A stretch of DNA of 64,000 nt from Chitinophagales bacterium (lineage in GTDB: Bacteria > Bacteroidota > Bacteroidia > Chitinophagales > LD1). Shown here piece by piece: positions 33,161-41,636 of this stretch (position 1 is its first letter; the number at the start of each line of letters is the position of its first letter). Below the pieces are notes generated by a model. It saw only the letters and a list, made by a program, of their open reading frames with translations. It made no database searches and was not told the DNA's origin. The position numbers were made by a program, and so were the translations under genes. The DNA lies in NCBI GenBank assembly GCA_016786765.1, contig JAEUUZ010000051.1, forward strand, positions 62,001-126,000, in the 5' to 3' direction.

Positions 33161-35575
33161 TTAATCCTTCTTCTTGAACATCATATTCCCCAACACTAAC
33201 GAACTCAAGCTCGTGAAGGATATGATGGTGACTGAGCTAATCGGCATAAGTATGGCCGCCACAATGGGCGACATGGTGCCTTTCACTGCGAAGGCGATGC
33301 CAATGAGGTTATAAATCAATGAAATTAGGAAACTGGCTTTGATGATGTTCATGGCTAATTTCGCAAACCGAAACATTTTATCAATGCGTACAAATTCTTG
33401 GCTGCCCAAAATGCCATCGCAAGCGGGCGAGAAATTATTTACATCATCGGTAATGGCAATGCCCACATCGGCTTGCTTCAAAGCACCGGCATCGTTGAGG
33501 CCGTCACCAATCATCATCACGTTTTTGCCATTGGCTTGCAACTGCTGAATAAACTGCAATTTGTTCTCGGGCTTCTGATTGAAAATCATATTGCCTTCGG
33601 CAACGTAGCGTTTCAAATAACTTTTTTCTGCATCGTTATCACCCGATAAAATATAGATAGAATAGTGCTGTTTTAAGGTCTCAAACAAAGTGTCGAAGCC
33701 CTTGCGGTACTGGTGTTTCTGCTCCACATAACCCGCACTTTTTCCGTTCACCGATACAAAAACAACCGAAGCTAAACTCTGATCGGCAGTGGCTTCAACG
33801 CCAACAAAACCGGCACTTCCCATCTTTACAAAGTGGTTATTGATCCAACCGCTCACACCTTTGCCTACTTCCTCGGTAAACTCTTCAACAGTATATTTTG
33901 TTAGGTCTGTTTTGCCTTTCAACTCTTCCGCAATTCTTCTGCTCAAGGGGTGAATGGAGTTTTGCGCCAAGGTATTCACATAGGCCGTTGCTTCCGGAAA
34001 TTCATCTGAAAAATGAAAAGTAACAGCCGTTTCAGAGGTATCGGTTAAGGTGCCTGTTTTATCAAAAACCAATGTATCGACTTGTGCTATGTTTTCAACC
34101 GTAAGCGGATTTTTAATGTACATGCTGTTCTGCGAAAAAATGCGCAACACATTGCCCAAGGTAAATGGCGAAGAGAGCGCCAAAGCACACGGACAAGTAA
34201 TAATCAACACCGATGTAAAGGCATTCAAAGCCAGATGAATATCGGTGTTCCAATGAAAAACCATAGCCGCAATGGCAATGATAATCACAGCCGGGGTAAA
34301 ATAACTACTAAAGCGCGAAGCCAATGAGGATGCATGTTTCGAAGTGTCTTTCTGAAACGCATCGCTGTTCCACAATTGCGTGAGGTAACTTTGCGAAACT
34401 TCTTTTACAATTTCAATCACCATGTTGCTACCGGTGTGTTTTCCGCCTGCATACACAAAACTCCCATTCGGTGCAATTTCAGGGGTAGATTCTCCGGTTA
34501 CGAAACTGTAATCGATATTCCCTTCGCCTTTTACAATCACGGCATCGGCAGGAATCAACTCTTGATTACGAATCACAATCTGGTCGCCTACTTTCAAATT
34601 ACTGAGGGGCAACGACACTTCTTTTTTATCTTTCAACAAGGTGACTGCTATAGGAAAATACGATTTGTAATCGCGTTCAAACGAAATGAAATCGTAGGTT
34701 TTATTTTGGAACCATCGTCCAATGAGCATCAACATAACTAAGCTGGCGAGTGTGTCCATGTAGCCCACTCCAGTTTGCGAAAAAATTTCGAAACTGCTAC
34801 GAATAAACATGGCTATAATGCCCAATACAATAGGAATGTCCATGTTCATGGTACGCTGACGAACGGCATTCCAAGCTGATTGAAAAAACTCGGTGGCACT
34901 GTAGAACATCACCGGCAAGGCGAGCATAAAATTTAAGTACGCAAAAAAGTGGCGGTAATGATCTTCGATAATGCCCTTCAATCCAAAATACTCTGGAAAG
35001 CTAAAGAGCATAATATTGCCGAAGCAGAAAAATGCCACTCCAATTTTATAGTAATATCTGCGAATGTGATTGGAGCGATCTTGACTAACTTCTGTATCAA
35101 AGGTAATCGATGGCGGATAGCCTATTTTATCTAACAGTTCCGCTACTTTGCGGAGTGTGGTTTTACTGTTATCGAAAGTGATATATACTTCTTTCAGCGA
35201 AAAGTTAACGGTAGATTTTACAATGCTTGGATCAATTTTATAGAGATTTTCCAACAACCATAAACAGGCACTGCAATGAATGGCGGGCAAATAAAATTCA
35301 ACTTTTGTGATGGTGGTATTTTTGAACCGAATCAATTTTGCCGCCACAGCCTCATCATCTAAATAATCGTAGCGCAATTCTGCGCCTTTTTTCGATACTC
35401 CTTTTTTTAGTTCTTGTATATCGTAAAATTCGCAGAGGTTATTTTCTTGCAAAATTTGAAATACTGCTTTACAGCCATCACAACAAAAGGGTTTCTCGTT
35501 ATATAAAATAAGACTACCATCGCAGTTTTCACCACAATGGTAGCACGTACTTTTTTCTAATATACTTTTTGTCAT
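33161..35575 (-). CDS. ccoI: Copper-translocating P-type ATPase CcoI (FixI)
   Basis: 804 residues. An N-terminal Cys-rich metal site (CYHCGENC, Cys11-Cys18; FCCDGCKAVF, about 30-39) precedes a heavy-metal-associated domain with HCSAC (Cys101, Cys104), eight membrane helices with ITCPCALALSSP (CPC) and the catalytic DKTGTLTDTS, TGES and MIGDGLNDAGAL motifs. It exports copper from the cytoplasm for cbb3 oxidase assembly. The Cys-rich N-terminal extension is typical of FixI/CcoI-type ATPases. It is 27 bp downstream of the DUF2892-like gene, and cco genes resume about 2.6 kb further on. Confidence 0.94.
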   Translation of the reverse strand: MTKSILEKSTCYHCGENCDGSLILYNEKPFCCDGCKAVFQILQENNLCEFYDIQELKKGVSKKGAELRYDYLDDEAVAAKLIRFKNTTITKVEFYLPAIHCSACLWLLENLYKIDPSIVKSTVNFSLKEVYITFDNSKTTLRKVAELLDKIGYPPSITFDTEVSQDRSNHIRRYYYKIGVAFFCFGNIMLFSFPEYFGLKGIIEDHYRHFFAYLNFMLALPVMFYSATEFFQSAWNAVRQRTMNMDIPIVLGIIAMFIRSSFEIFSQTGVGYMDTLASLVMLMLIGRWFQNKTYDFISFERDYKSYFPIAVTLLKDKKEVSLPLSNLKVGDQIVIRNQELIPADAVIVKGEGNIDYSFVTGESTPEIAPNGSFVYAGGKHTGSNMVIEIVKEVSQSYLTQLWNSDAFQKDTSKHASSLASRFSSYFTPAVIIIAIAAMVFHWNTDIHLALNAFTSVLIITCPCALALSSPFTLGNVLRIFSQNSMYIKNPLTVENIAQVDTLVFDKTGTLTDTSETAVTFHFSDEFPEATAYVNTLAQNSIHPLSRRIAEELKGKTDLTKYTVEEFTEEVGKGVSGWINNHFVKMGSAGFVGVEATADQSLASVVFVSVNGKSAGYVEQKHQYRKGFDTLFETLKQHYSIYILSGDNDAEKSYLKRYVAEGNMIFNQKPENKLQFIQQLQANGKNVMMIGDGLNDAGALKQADVGIAITDDVNNFSPACDGILGSQEFVRIDKMFRFAKLAMNIIKASFLISLIYNLIGIAFAVKGTMSPIVAAILMPISSVTIISFTSLSSLVLGNMMFKKKD

Positions 35576-35602
35576 TTTCTATTTTGTCCTGCAGAGAAGG
35601 CG

Positions 35603-35791
35603 CTAGGCCTCATCCTTATTGGTGTTGATATCCAACACATCATACAGCGGACAATATAGTGAAAATGCTGTACCAATAAAAATCAAACCTATCAATCCCC
35701 ACCACCAATTAAATAATATCACCGCTACAAATCCTAACATTCCTATAACGATTCGAAAGAAACCGTCAAACGACCCTACATTCTTTTTTAT
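35603..35791 (-). CDS. DUF2892/YgaP-like small membrane protein with non-standard start
   Basis: A stop-to-stop frame at 35603-35815 encodes KKNVGSFDGFFRIVIG..LG, a hydrophobic stretch, and FSLYCPLYDVLDINTN, the classic DUF2892 pattern (62-69 residues, two helices). No ATG, GTG or TTG precedes the KKNVGS segment. The codon directly before KKNVGS, where family members have Met, is ATA at 35791-35789. An ATT at 35815 lies within the predicted -7 promoter element and so probably upstream of transcription. I infer an ATG to ATA start, or use of a rare start. The stop is 27 bp before ccoI, so it heads that unit. Confidence 0.7.
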   Translation of the reverse strand: MKKNVGSFDGFFRIVIGMLGFVAVILFNWWWGLIGLIFIGTAFSLYCPLYDVLDINTNKDEA

Positions 35792-35810
35792 ATCATTGAT
35801 TTTAGTTAAC

Positions 35811-35854
35811 CAAATCTAAAATCCACTACCAGGCGAAATAATGACGGGCGTCAA
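35811..35854 (-). promoter_or_regulatory. Promoter of the DUF2892-ccoI unit: -7 element plus TGAC-N4-GTCA box
   Basis: On the minus strand TAGATTTG at 35811-35818 is a perfect TAnnTTTG -7 element. The palindrome ATGAC-gggc-GTCAA (35841-35854) is centred about 42 nt upstream of the predicted transcription start, the class II position typical for CRP/FNR activators. The same box precedes ccoS, which would co-regulate the copper pump with the oxidase. Confidence 0.7.
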
Positions 35855-35876
35855 CCCAAAAACTGATTTCCGTCAC

Positions 35877-35905
35877 AAAAAAGCCGAAGCAGATGCTCCG
35901 GCTTT
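35877..35905 (-). terminator. Intrinsic terminator of the 125-aa gene
   Basis: On the minus strand AAGCCGGAGCATCTGCTTCG then GCTTTTTT forms a stem (AAGCCG-AGC / GCT-CGGCTT with one bulge, loop of about 3) followed by a T-run, 21 nt after the stop codon of the gene at 35926. Clear intrinsic terminator geometry. Confidence 0.75.
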
Positions 35906-35925
35906 GGGTTGTCAGGGTCTAGGTA

Positions 35926-36303
35926 TTACATCCATTTGGCTAAAAAAGTATTGAACTCTTTTCGCGTGTTTTGAAAGTCAGATACAACAATGTTCAAGTC
36001 TTGTTCTGCTTTGTCGTTTTCTACTACAAATTTCTCATGAATATGCGTTGGCATCTCCACGCCCATTTGGTCGATTTTAGCTTTACGCTCGTTGATATCG
36101 TGTTTCGATTGATCTAAGTTATCGCTCAAAATTCTGAATTTATTTTCAAAATGTTCGATGCTCACACCGATTTCAGAACCTGTGTTTTTAGCAGCTACTT
36201 CATCTAAACGTTTTCTCAAAAACGCTAGATCTTGTTTGTAGAAGTCTAATTGTCTTAACCAGTCGGTGGCTTGCAAGTGCAAAAAGTTGATTGAACTTTT
36301 CAT
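35926..36303 (-). CDS. Coiled-coil hypothetical protein, 125 aa
   Basis: 125 residues, soluble, rich in Asp, Glu, Lys and Gln with heptad-like spacing over almost the whole length (about 10-120). No signal peptide, cysteine or domain that I recognise. It starts 30 bp after the uspA stop on the same strand and ends at a terminator, so it is the second gene of a two-gene unit with a universal stress protein. A role in stress or microaerobic survival is only suggested by context. Confidence 0.7.
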   Translation of the reverse strand: MKSSINFLHLQATDWLRQLDFYKQDLAFLRKRLDEVAAKNTGSEIGVSIEHFENKFRILSDNLDQSKHDINERKAKIDQMGVEMPTHIHEKFVVENDKAEQDLNIVVSDFQNTRKEFNTFLAKWM

Positions 36304-36333
36304 GTTTCGATTGTTGTTTTATGTGATGAATAA

Positions 36334-37176
36334 TTATACGTGAGCAATAAATAAAGGCACATCAAAATCTTTCAAAATTTTGTTGGCTAAACTTTGATGG
36401 AAAAAGCGAGAGAAAGCGGTGCGTGCATACGAACCCATTACTACTACAACATCTCCGTTTGTAGCTTTTAGGGTTTCTTCAATCATTACTTCCGGTGAAC
36501 CTTTCACTACATCGAAGGCAATGTTTATGAATTTTCGTTTCGCAAAATCTTTGATGTTTTTGTTGTTCGACAAATGCGATGAAGCCGCCTTTTCCGGTTT
36601 CACTTGCACTAATTGTGTTTTCTTTTCGCAGCAATGCGGCAATACATACGAGAACATTTTTATAGCGTAAATGCTTGATGGCATGTTATCGTACGCCAAG
36701 AAAACGCTGTTGATTTCCGTATATTTTTGCGGCACAATTAACACCGGGCAGTGCGATTCCGCCAACAAATCTTTCAAAAAGCCCGATGGACTTTCTTTTT
36801 CGAAAGCGTAGAAACTTACTTTTCTGTCGATAATCAACAAATCGGCAAAATTCGATTCTGCCAATAGTTCTTGCAAAGGAACGCCTTTGTCCTTATGCAC
36901 TTCAAACTTCACGCCTGCTTTCTCGCAAGCGCGCACAAACAATTTAATGTTCTTGTTTACTTTTTCTTCGTCTTTTGATTCGCTTTTCAGTAAGGTTGGC
37001 ACATCTAAATACGGCACCTGCGTGGCGAATGGCGCATACAAACCCGGAGGCAAGGTTAAATCTTGAATAAACACACCTACCAGCTTGGCATCGGTTTGCT
37101 TAGCTAAATGAATGGCATATTGCACAGTTCCTTCCGAATACACTCTTCCATCAAATGCAGCAATAAAACGTTTCAT
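36334..37176 (-). CDS. Tandem universal stress protein (two UspA domains)
   Basis: 280 residues from ATG 37176 (an upstream start 42 nt earlier lacks family support). First Usp domain about 1-143: MKRFIAAFDGRVYSEG opening, GVFIQDLTLP, LLIIDRK and CPVLIVPQKYT. Second domain about 147-280 with VFLAYDNMPSSIYAIKMF and the ending VVVVMGSYARTAFSRFFH, which carries the G-S-x-x-R-x2-x-S-R-F-F like nucleotide-loop pattern. Tandem Usp proteins are made under starvation, stress or low oxygen. The weak motif TTGAC-AAAA-ATCAT at 37280 might link it to the neighbouring regulon but overlaps a terminator. Confidence 0.88.
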   Translation of the reverse strand: MKRFIAAFDGRVYSEGTVQYAIHLAKQTDAKLVGVFIQDLTLPPGLYAPFATQVPYLDVPTLLKSESKDEEKVNKNIKLFVRACEKAGVKFEVHKDKGVPLQELLAESNFADLLIIDRKVSFYAFEKESPSGFLKDLLAESHCPVLIVPQKYTEINSVFLAYDNMPSSIYAIKMFSYVLPHCCEKKTQLVQVKPEKAASSHLSNNKNIKDFAKRKFINIAFDVVKGSPEVMIEETLKATNGDVVVVMGSYARTAFSRFFHQSLANKILKDFDVPLFIAHV

Positions 37177-37287
37177 AATTTGTTGTTTAAAATTACAGCG
37201 AAAATGTTCGCTAATCATTTATAATCACAAAGTTAGCGCATGGACTACTGCCAGTTACTGACCTTACTTATACGAAACATTGACAAA

Positions 37288-37314
37288 AATCATGTTTTAC
37301 GTAGAAACATGATT
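37288..37314 (-). terminator. Perfect 10-bp inverted repeat, probable terminator of the MBL gene
   Basis: AATCATGTTT (37288-37297) and AAACATGATT (37305-37314) are perfect complements around a 7-nt spacer. On the minus strand the hairpin begins 13 nt after the MBL-fold stop codon and is followed by TTTTTG, so an AT-rich intrinsic terminator is likely. An operator is the alternative. Confidence 0.6.
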
Positions 37315-37326
37315 CCTAAACAAATA

Positions 37327-38730
37327 CTACAACTGAAACTCTTCTTCCAGCACCGGCATTTTTACATCCTTAAAGCCTGCACGTTCTAGTATTATTTTAT
37401 AGTGCAACATGGCCTCTTCATCACCATGCACCAAGAAAACGGTTTTCACTTTATCGGCCTGCTGACATTTTAAATAGCTCACCATTTCTTCGTAATCGGC
37501 ATGAGCGCTGTACGATTCAAGGGATTCAATGCGTGCCTGCACATCATAGAAATCGCCAAAAATCTTCACCGATTTGTTTCCGGCTTTCAATCTTCCGCCC
37601 AGCGAATCAGGCGTGCAATAACCCACTAGCAAAATAGTATTGCGCTTATCGGTGATATTATTTTTGATGTGATGCTTTATCCGTCCGGCTTCTGCCATGC
37701 CCGATGCAGAAATAATAACACAGGGTTCTTTCGAAGCACTCAATTCTTTCGAATCGTTAACCTCCACTACATAATGAATATCGTTGAATATGAAAGGTTC
37801 GCCATCAGTACGTTTCATGTAATCCAAAATCTCTGCATTGAACAACTCGGCATGTTTGCGCATAATTTCGGTTGTGTGTACGCTCAACGGACTATCGATG
37901 AACACTTTGATGTGCGGAATCTTACCCGCATTTTTCATGCGATCGAGGGCGTAAATCAGTTCTTGCGTTCTATCTAAACTAAAAGCGGGAATTACCACAT
38001 TTCCCTTTTGTTCTACGCATGTTTTTTGGATGATATCGAAGAGCATTTCTTCGGTATTACCATAATTCGGATGTAATCGATCGCCATACGTAGATTCGCT
38101 AATAATGTAATCGGCTTGACGGAAGACTTCCGGAGCAGGCAATATTTTATCGAACGGACGACCTACATCACCCGTGAATGTTAGCTTTACAACACCTCCT
38201 TTCCCATCTTTCTCATCAATGTGTACAGCCGCACTACCTAAAATATGTCCGGCATCAGTAAAAGTAAAGGAGGTATTATCATCTAATTCAACCACTTGAT
38301 GATAAGGCACTTTCACGAACTGTGACAAAATTTGTGTTACATCTTCAGCCGAATACAAAGGTTCAATTTCTTCTTCATGGCGTTTGACTCTGCGTTTGTT
38401 CACATGCATCAAATCGTGTTCTTGAATGTGTGCGCTATCCATCAACATTACTTCACACAAATCGTAAGTAGCCGGAGTGGCATACACTTGGCCTTTAAAT
38501 CCTTCTTTTGCTAATTTCGGCAACAAGCCCGAATGATCTACATGCGCATGACTCAAAATTACTGCATCAATAGTTTTCGGGTCGAAGGTGAAATTAAGAT
38601 TGAGGGAAGGCAATTCACTTTTTCCTTGATATAAGCCACAATCGAGTAAAATCTTATTTCCAATCCTGGTAGTAACGAGATGCTTACTTCCTGTAACCGT
38701 ATGCGCAGCTCCTAAAATCTTAAGTTTCAT
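37327..38730 (-). CDS. MBL-fold beta-CASP RNA-processing-type hydrolase
   Basis: 467 residues. A metallo-beta-lactamase domain with SHAHVDHSG (His61, His63, Asp65, His66), a beta-CASP domain (about 245-370), and the C-terminal RNA-specificity region with SYSAHADYEEMVSYL and VFLVHGDEEAM. Relatives include RNA/DNA-cleaving enzymes such as YSH1/CPSF and archaeal homologues. Motifs A to C are all present. Context (USP, regulator, cbb3 oxidase) is like many anaerobic or microaerobic stress regulons, suggesting RNA turnover under low oxygen. Its promoter region shares a palindrome with the divergent operon at 38857. Confidence 0.9.
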   Translation of the reverse strand: MKLKILGAAHTVTGSKHLVTTRIGNKILLDCGLYQGKSELPSLNLNFTFDPKTIDAVILSHAHVDHSGLLPKLAKEGFKGQVYATPATYDLCEVMLMDSAHIQEHDLMHVNKRRVKRHEEEIEPLYSAEDVTQILSQFVKVPYHQVVELDDNTSFTFTDAGHILGSAAVHIDEKDGKGGVVKLTFTGDVGRPFDKILPAPEVFRQADYIISESTYGDRLHPNYGNTEEMLFDIIQKTCVEQKGNVVIPAFSLDRTQELIYALDRMKNAGKIPHIKVFIDSPLSVHTTEIMRKHAELFNAEILDYMKRTDGEPFIFNDIHYVVEVNDSKELSASKEPCVIISASGMAEAGRIKHHIKNNITDKRNTILLVGYCTPDSLGGRLKAGNKSVKIFGDFYDVQARIESLESYSAHADYEEMVSYLKCQQADKVKTVFLVHGDEEAMLHYKIILERAGFKDVKMPVLEEEFQL

Positions 38731-38782
38731 TGTTTTATTTTTGTGAGTTCACAATTTTACCGCTATTCGGCCAAGTCTTTTC

Positions 38783-38796
38783 ATGACATAAGTCAT
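38783..38796. promoter_or_regulatory. Shared TGAC-N4-GTCA box between MBL gene and sensor/regulator operon
   Basis: ATGAC-ataa-GTCAT is a perfect palindrome in the 126-bp divergent region 38731-38856, centred 59 nt from the MBL start codon and 67 nt from the start of the operon encoding the 122-aa protein, histidine kinase and receiver-CRP regulator. On the minus strand TAAAATTG (38752-38759) is a fair -7 element about 37 nt from the box centre. The position allows control of both units and autoregulation. Confidence 0.65.
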
Positions 38797-38856
38797 AACA
38801 AGATAGCCTTTTAATCATGCGTTCTTGCAGTATAAATCACTTTTCTTTGAGAGGAA

Positions 38857-39225
38857 ATGAATACCATGAAACCAGTATTAATGCTTTTGCTCCTTTTGAT
38901 TGCTCCATTTGTAATGAATGCGCAAACAAAAGTGAAACCCTATTGCTATGTAGAGATTTTATTTAGCGATGTAGTAGAGGAGAAAGAATGTAGCCAAATG
39001 CGAAAAATATTAGCCACTGATTGTCAGGACATATTAGTGTTTGCCGAAGAACAGATCGTATATTGTGCCATTAAATCCAAAACTGATTTAGTATCCTTTG
39101 ATGCCAGTCTGCGAAAAAAAATTGGTGTTTTTGCTATCTATCCTATCCACATCCATTATTCGTTTACCCCATTCAATATTGGGCAATGTGTATATCCGGA
39201 GTGTTTCCCAAGCGGTGAAAAGTAG
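38857..39225 (+). CDS. Secreted Cys-rich protein, 122 aa, unknown
   Basis: 122 residues with a signal peptide (ending VMNAQ, about 23). The mature part has seven Cys (PYC, EKEC, DCQ, VYC, QCV, PEC), an odd number, plus a beta-alpha-beta pattern. No family recognised. It is the first gene of the operon with the histidine kinase (39 bp gap) and the receiver-CRP regulator, and has the palindromic box 61 nt upstream. A periplasmic sensor partner or redox protein is possible, but nothing beyond context supports it. Alternative start ATG 38866 would also give a complete signal. Confidence 0.65.
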   Translation: MNTMKPVLMLLLLLIAPFVMNAQTKVKPYCYVEILFSDVVEEKECSQMRKILATDCQDILVFAEEQIVYCAIKSKTDLVSFDASLRKKIGVFAIYPIHIHYSFTPFNIGQCVYPECFPSGEK

Positions 39226-39263
39226 GAATAAATCCTATTTTTGAGCTTAACCTATAAAACTGT

Positions 39264-40565
39264 ATGCCGATTAATCTTGTCATTCTCTTTCTTTTAGTAC
39301 TCGTTATTGGCGTTTTTGCTTATTATTTTTTTAGAGTGAGCGCAGTAAAAGAGAACTACGAATTAGAGCAATTCAAAGCCCTTTTTGAATTTGCCACAGA
39401 GGGCATAATTATCGCCAATAAAGAAGGGCGAATTGTTTTGGCCAACCCCAAAGCATTGCAACAATTTGGTTATACAGCACATGAATTAGCCAACAAAGAA
39501 ATAGAAATATTAATTCCGCAAAAATCGAAACATAAGCATGTTCACGACCGCGAGGTATTTACCCAGAAGCCATCCCATCGGTCCATGGGGGCTATGCGCG
39601 ATTTGTTTGCCTTGCGAAAAGACGGAACCGTTTTTCCGGTGGAAGTTAGTTTAAGTCATTATAAGATTGGCGAAACACTGTTTGTTATTGCGTTCGTCAT
39701 CGACATTACCATTCGAAAACAAAACGAAAAAGAACTACAGGCAAAATCGGCTACGATTCGCGAAATGAATGTTTCGTTGGAAACTAAAGTGCAACAGCGA
39801 ACAATGATTCTGCGTGAAACACTCACTGAATTAGAAAAATCGAAAGAAGAGTTAGCTTCTGCACTGGAATCGGAAAAAGAAGTAAACAGCTTAAAAACGA
39901 GATTTATCTCCATGGCATCGCATGAATTTAGAACACCTTTAAGTTCCATTCTTTCATCCGCAACACTTATCTCAAAATACCCTAAGGAAGAGGATTTCGA
40001 GAAAAGAGAGAAACATGTGAAACGGATTAAAGACTCAGTTAAAAATCTTACAGATATTTTGGAAGACTTTCTATCAATAGGAAAATTAGAGGACGGACGA
40101 ATTTCGTTGCGTTATGAAGAGACCAATATTCGTGAGTTTATCGAAACTATCTGCAACGAGAAACAAGAAGATTTAGCCAAGGAAAACCAAAAGATTGTTT
40201 TCCAATTTGAAGGGAACGAATGGGCATTATGCGATAAATATATTTTGCGTAATATGATGATTAACCTCATCAGTAATGCCATAAAATTTTCGCCTTTGGA
40301 TGGAACTATAGAAGTGAGTATTGCTAGTGGAGCGCAAGAAATTATACTGTGCGTAAAAGACCAAGGCATTGGCATTTCAAAAGAAGACCAAGAGCATTTG
40401 TTTGAACGCTTTTTCCGTGGGCAAAATGCATCAAATATTCAAGGGACCGGACTAGGCTTACACATTGTTTCCCGATATTTGAATTTGCTCAACGGTACAA
40501 TAGACGTGCAAAGTGAAATTGAAAAAGGAACCACATTTTGTGTGCATTTACCGCAAAGACATTAA
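39264..40565 (+). CDS. PAS-domain sensor histidine kinase
   Basis: 433 residues: one N-terminal membrane helix (about 4-23), a PAS domain (about 37-155) with ATEGIIIANKEGRIVLANPK, LFALRKDGTVFPVEVSLS and FVIDIT, a coiled coil (about 156-210), HisKA with SMASHEFRTPLSS (His220), and HATPase with MINLISNAIKFS (N box), VKDQGIGIS (G1), FERFFRG (F) and GTGLGLHIV (G2). The PAS pattern resembles the FixL-type region, but I cannot see a heme ligand with certainty. It should phosphorylate the regulator encoded 9 bp downstream. Signal: oxygen, redox or a small molecule; open. Confidence 0.9.
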   Translation: MPINLVILFLLVLVIGVFAYYFFRVSAVKENYELEQFKALFEFATEGIIIANKEGRIVLANPKALQQFGYTAHELANKEIEILIPQKSKHKHVHDREVFTQKPSHRSMGAMRDLFALRKDGTVFPVEVSLSHYKIGETLFVIAFVIDITIRKQNEKELQAKSATIREMNVSLETKVQQRTMILRETLTELEKSKEELASALESEKEVNSLKTRFISMASHEFRTPLSSILSSATLISKYPKEEDFEKREKHVKRIKDSVKNLTDILEDFLSIGKLEDGRISLRYEETNIREFIETICNEKQEDLAKENQKIVFQFEGNEWALCDKYILRNMMINLISNAIKFSPLDGTIEVSIASGAQEIILCVKDQGIGISKEDQEHLFERFFRGQNASNIQGTGLGLHIVSRYLNLLNGTIDVQSEIEKGTTFCVHLPQRH

Positions 40566-40574
40566 ATTTAAGCT

Positions 40575-41636
40575 ATGAAGAAGATACTACTTATTGAAGA
40601 CAATCGAGACGTAAGAGAAAACACGGCAGAGATTTTAGAATTGGCGAATTATACTGTTGTGACAGCCGAGAACGGTAAAATAGGTGTTGAGTTGGCACAA
40701 AAAGAAAATCCGGATTTAATTATTTGCGATATTATGATGCCGGTGTTAGACGGATACGGTGTTTTGCATTTATTGAGCAAAAACCCAGAGCTTTCTGCCA
40801 TTCCTTTAATTTTTCTTTCTGCAAAATCGGAAAGAGCAGATGTGCGAAGAGGTATGGATATGGGTGCCGATGACTATATTACCAAGCCTTTCGAAGAAAG
40901 TGAATTGTTGAATGCAGTGGAATCGCGCTTGCGCAAAGCAGAATTTTTACGCAAGGAAATATCTTCTTCATCTGAAGGTATGCGCGAGTTATTATCACTC
41001 GCAAAGTCGTTTGAAGAACTAAAATCGTTGCCCGATAATTACGATACTTCACATTTCAAGAAAAAAGAAAACGTATATCGCGAAGGACAGCGTGTCAACT
41101 TCCTCTTATTGGTTGTAGAAGGAAAAGTAAAAACGTTCAAAACCAGTGAAGACGGTAAAGAACTGATTACCGGAATCTACACCAAAGGTGAATTTATTGG
41201 CTACTCCTACATTTTAGGCGACATGCAAACCTTGCAGGAATCGTGTGAAGCATTGGAGAACGCTGAAGTATGCTTTATTCCGAAAAATGATTTCATGCAG
41301 TTGGTTACTGCCAATACTTCGGTAGCGAAAAAGTTTATATCCATGTTGGCGAAAAACACTTTAGAGCGCGAAGAGCAATTGTTGAAATTAGCCTACAACT
41401 CGCTACGAAAAAGAATTGCAGACGGCTTGCTAGAAGTATATTCTAAATTTAAAGTGAAGCAAGAAGATAAACCGGCTATTCAGTTTTCGAGAGAAGATTT
41501 GGCGCAAGTAGTGGGCACAGCCACAGAATCGCTCATTCGTACACTTAGTGATTTCAAGCACGAAAAGTTAATCGAAATTAAAGAGGGTAAAATTTCTATT
41601 CTCGAAGAAGAAAAACTTAGAAATTTGGCTAATTAA
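40575..41636 (+). CDS. Receiver / cNMP-domain / CRP-type HTH hybrid response regulator
   Basis: 353 residues in three parts: a receiver (1-120) with acceptor Asp52 (ICDIMMPVLDG) and Lys104 (YITKPFE); a cyclic-nucleotide-like domain (about 150-270) with VEGKVKTFKTSEDGKELITGIYTKGEFIG; and a CRP-family winged helix (about 300-345) in which the recognition helix reads VVGTATESLIRTLSDF. The Glu and Arg that contact G-C and G in CRP/FNR align with E and R here (TES..R), which fits a TGA core target. The gene follows the histidine kinase by 9 bp and ends 4 bp inside the convergent 137-aa gene. It probably controls the TGAC-N4-GTCA boxes. Confidence 0.88.
   Translation: MKKILLIEDNRDVRENTAEILELANYTVVTAENGKIGVELAQKENPDLIICDIMMPVLDGYGVLHLLSKNPELSAIPLIFLSAKSERADVRRGMDMGADDYITKPFEESELLNAVESRLRKAEFLRKEISSSSEGMRELLSLAKSFEELKSLPDNYDTSHFKKKENVYREGQRVNFLLLVVEGKVKTFKTSEDGKELITGIYTKGEFIGYSYILGDMQTLQESCEALENAEVCFIPKNDFMQLVTANTSVAKKFISMLAKNTLEREEQLLKLAYNSLRKRIADGLLEVYSKFKVKQEDKPAIQFSREDLAQVVGTATESLIRTLSDFKHEKLIEIKEGKISILEEEKLRNLAN

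Noticed and set aside
35792-35815. ATT at 35815 as start of the DUF2892 protein
   Set aside because: It overlaps the perfect -7 element TAGATTTG, so it probably lies upstream of the transcription start.
37280-37293. Fifth regulon box TTGAC-AAAA-ATCAT
   Set aside because: One half-site differs and it overlaps the terminator hairpin and its T-run, so chance is a good explanation; kept only as a weak candidate.
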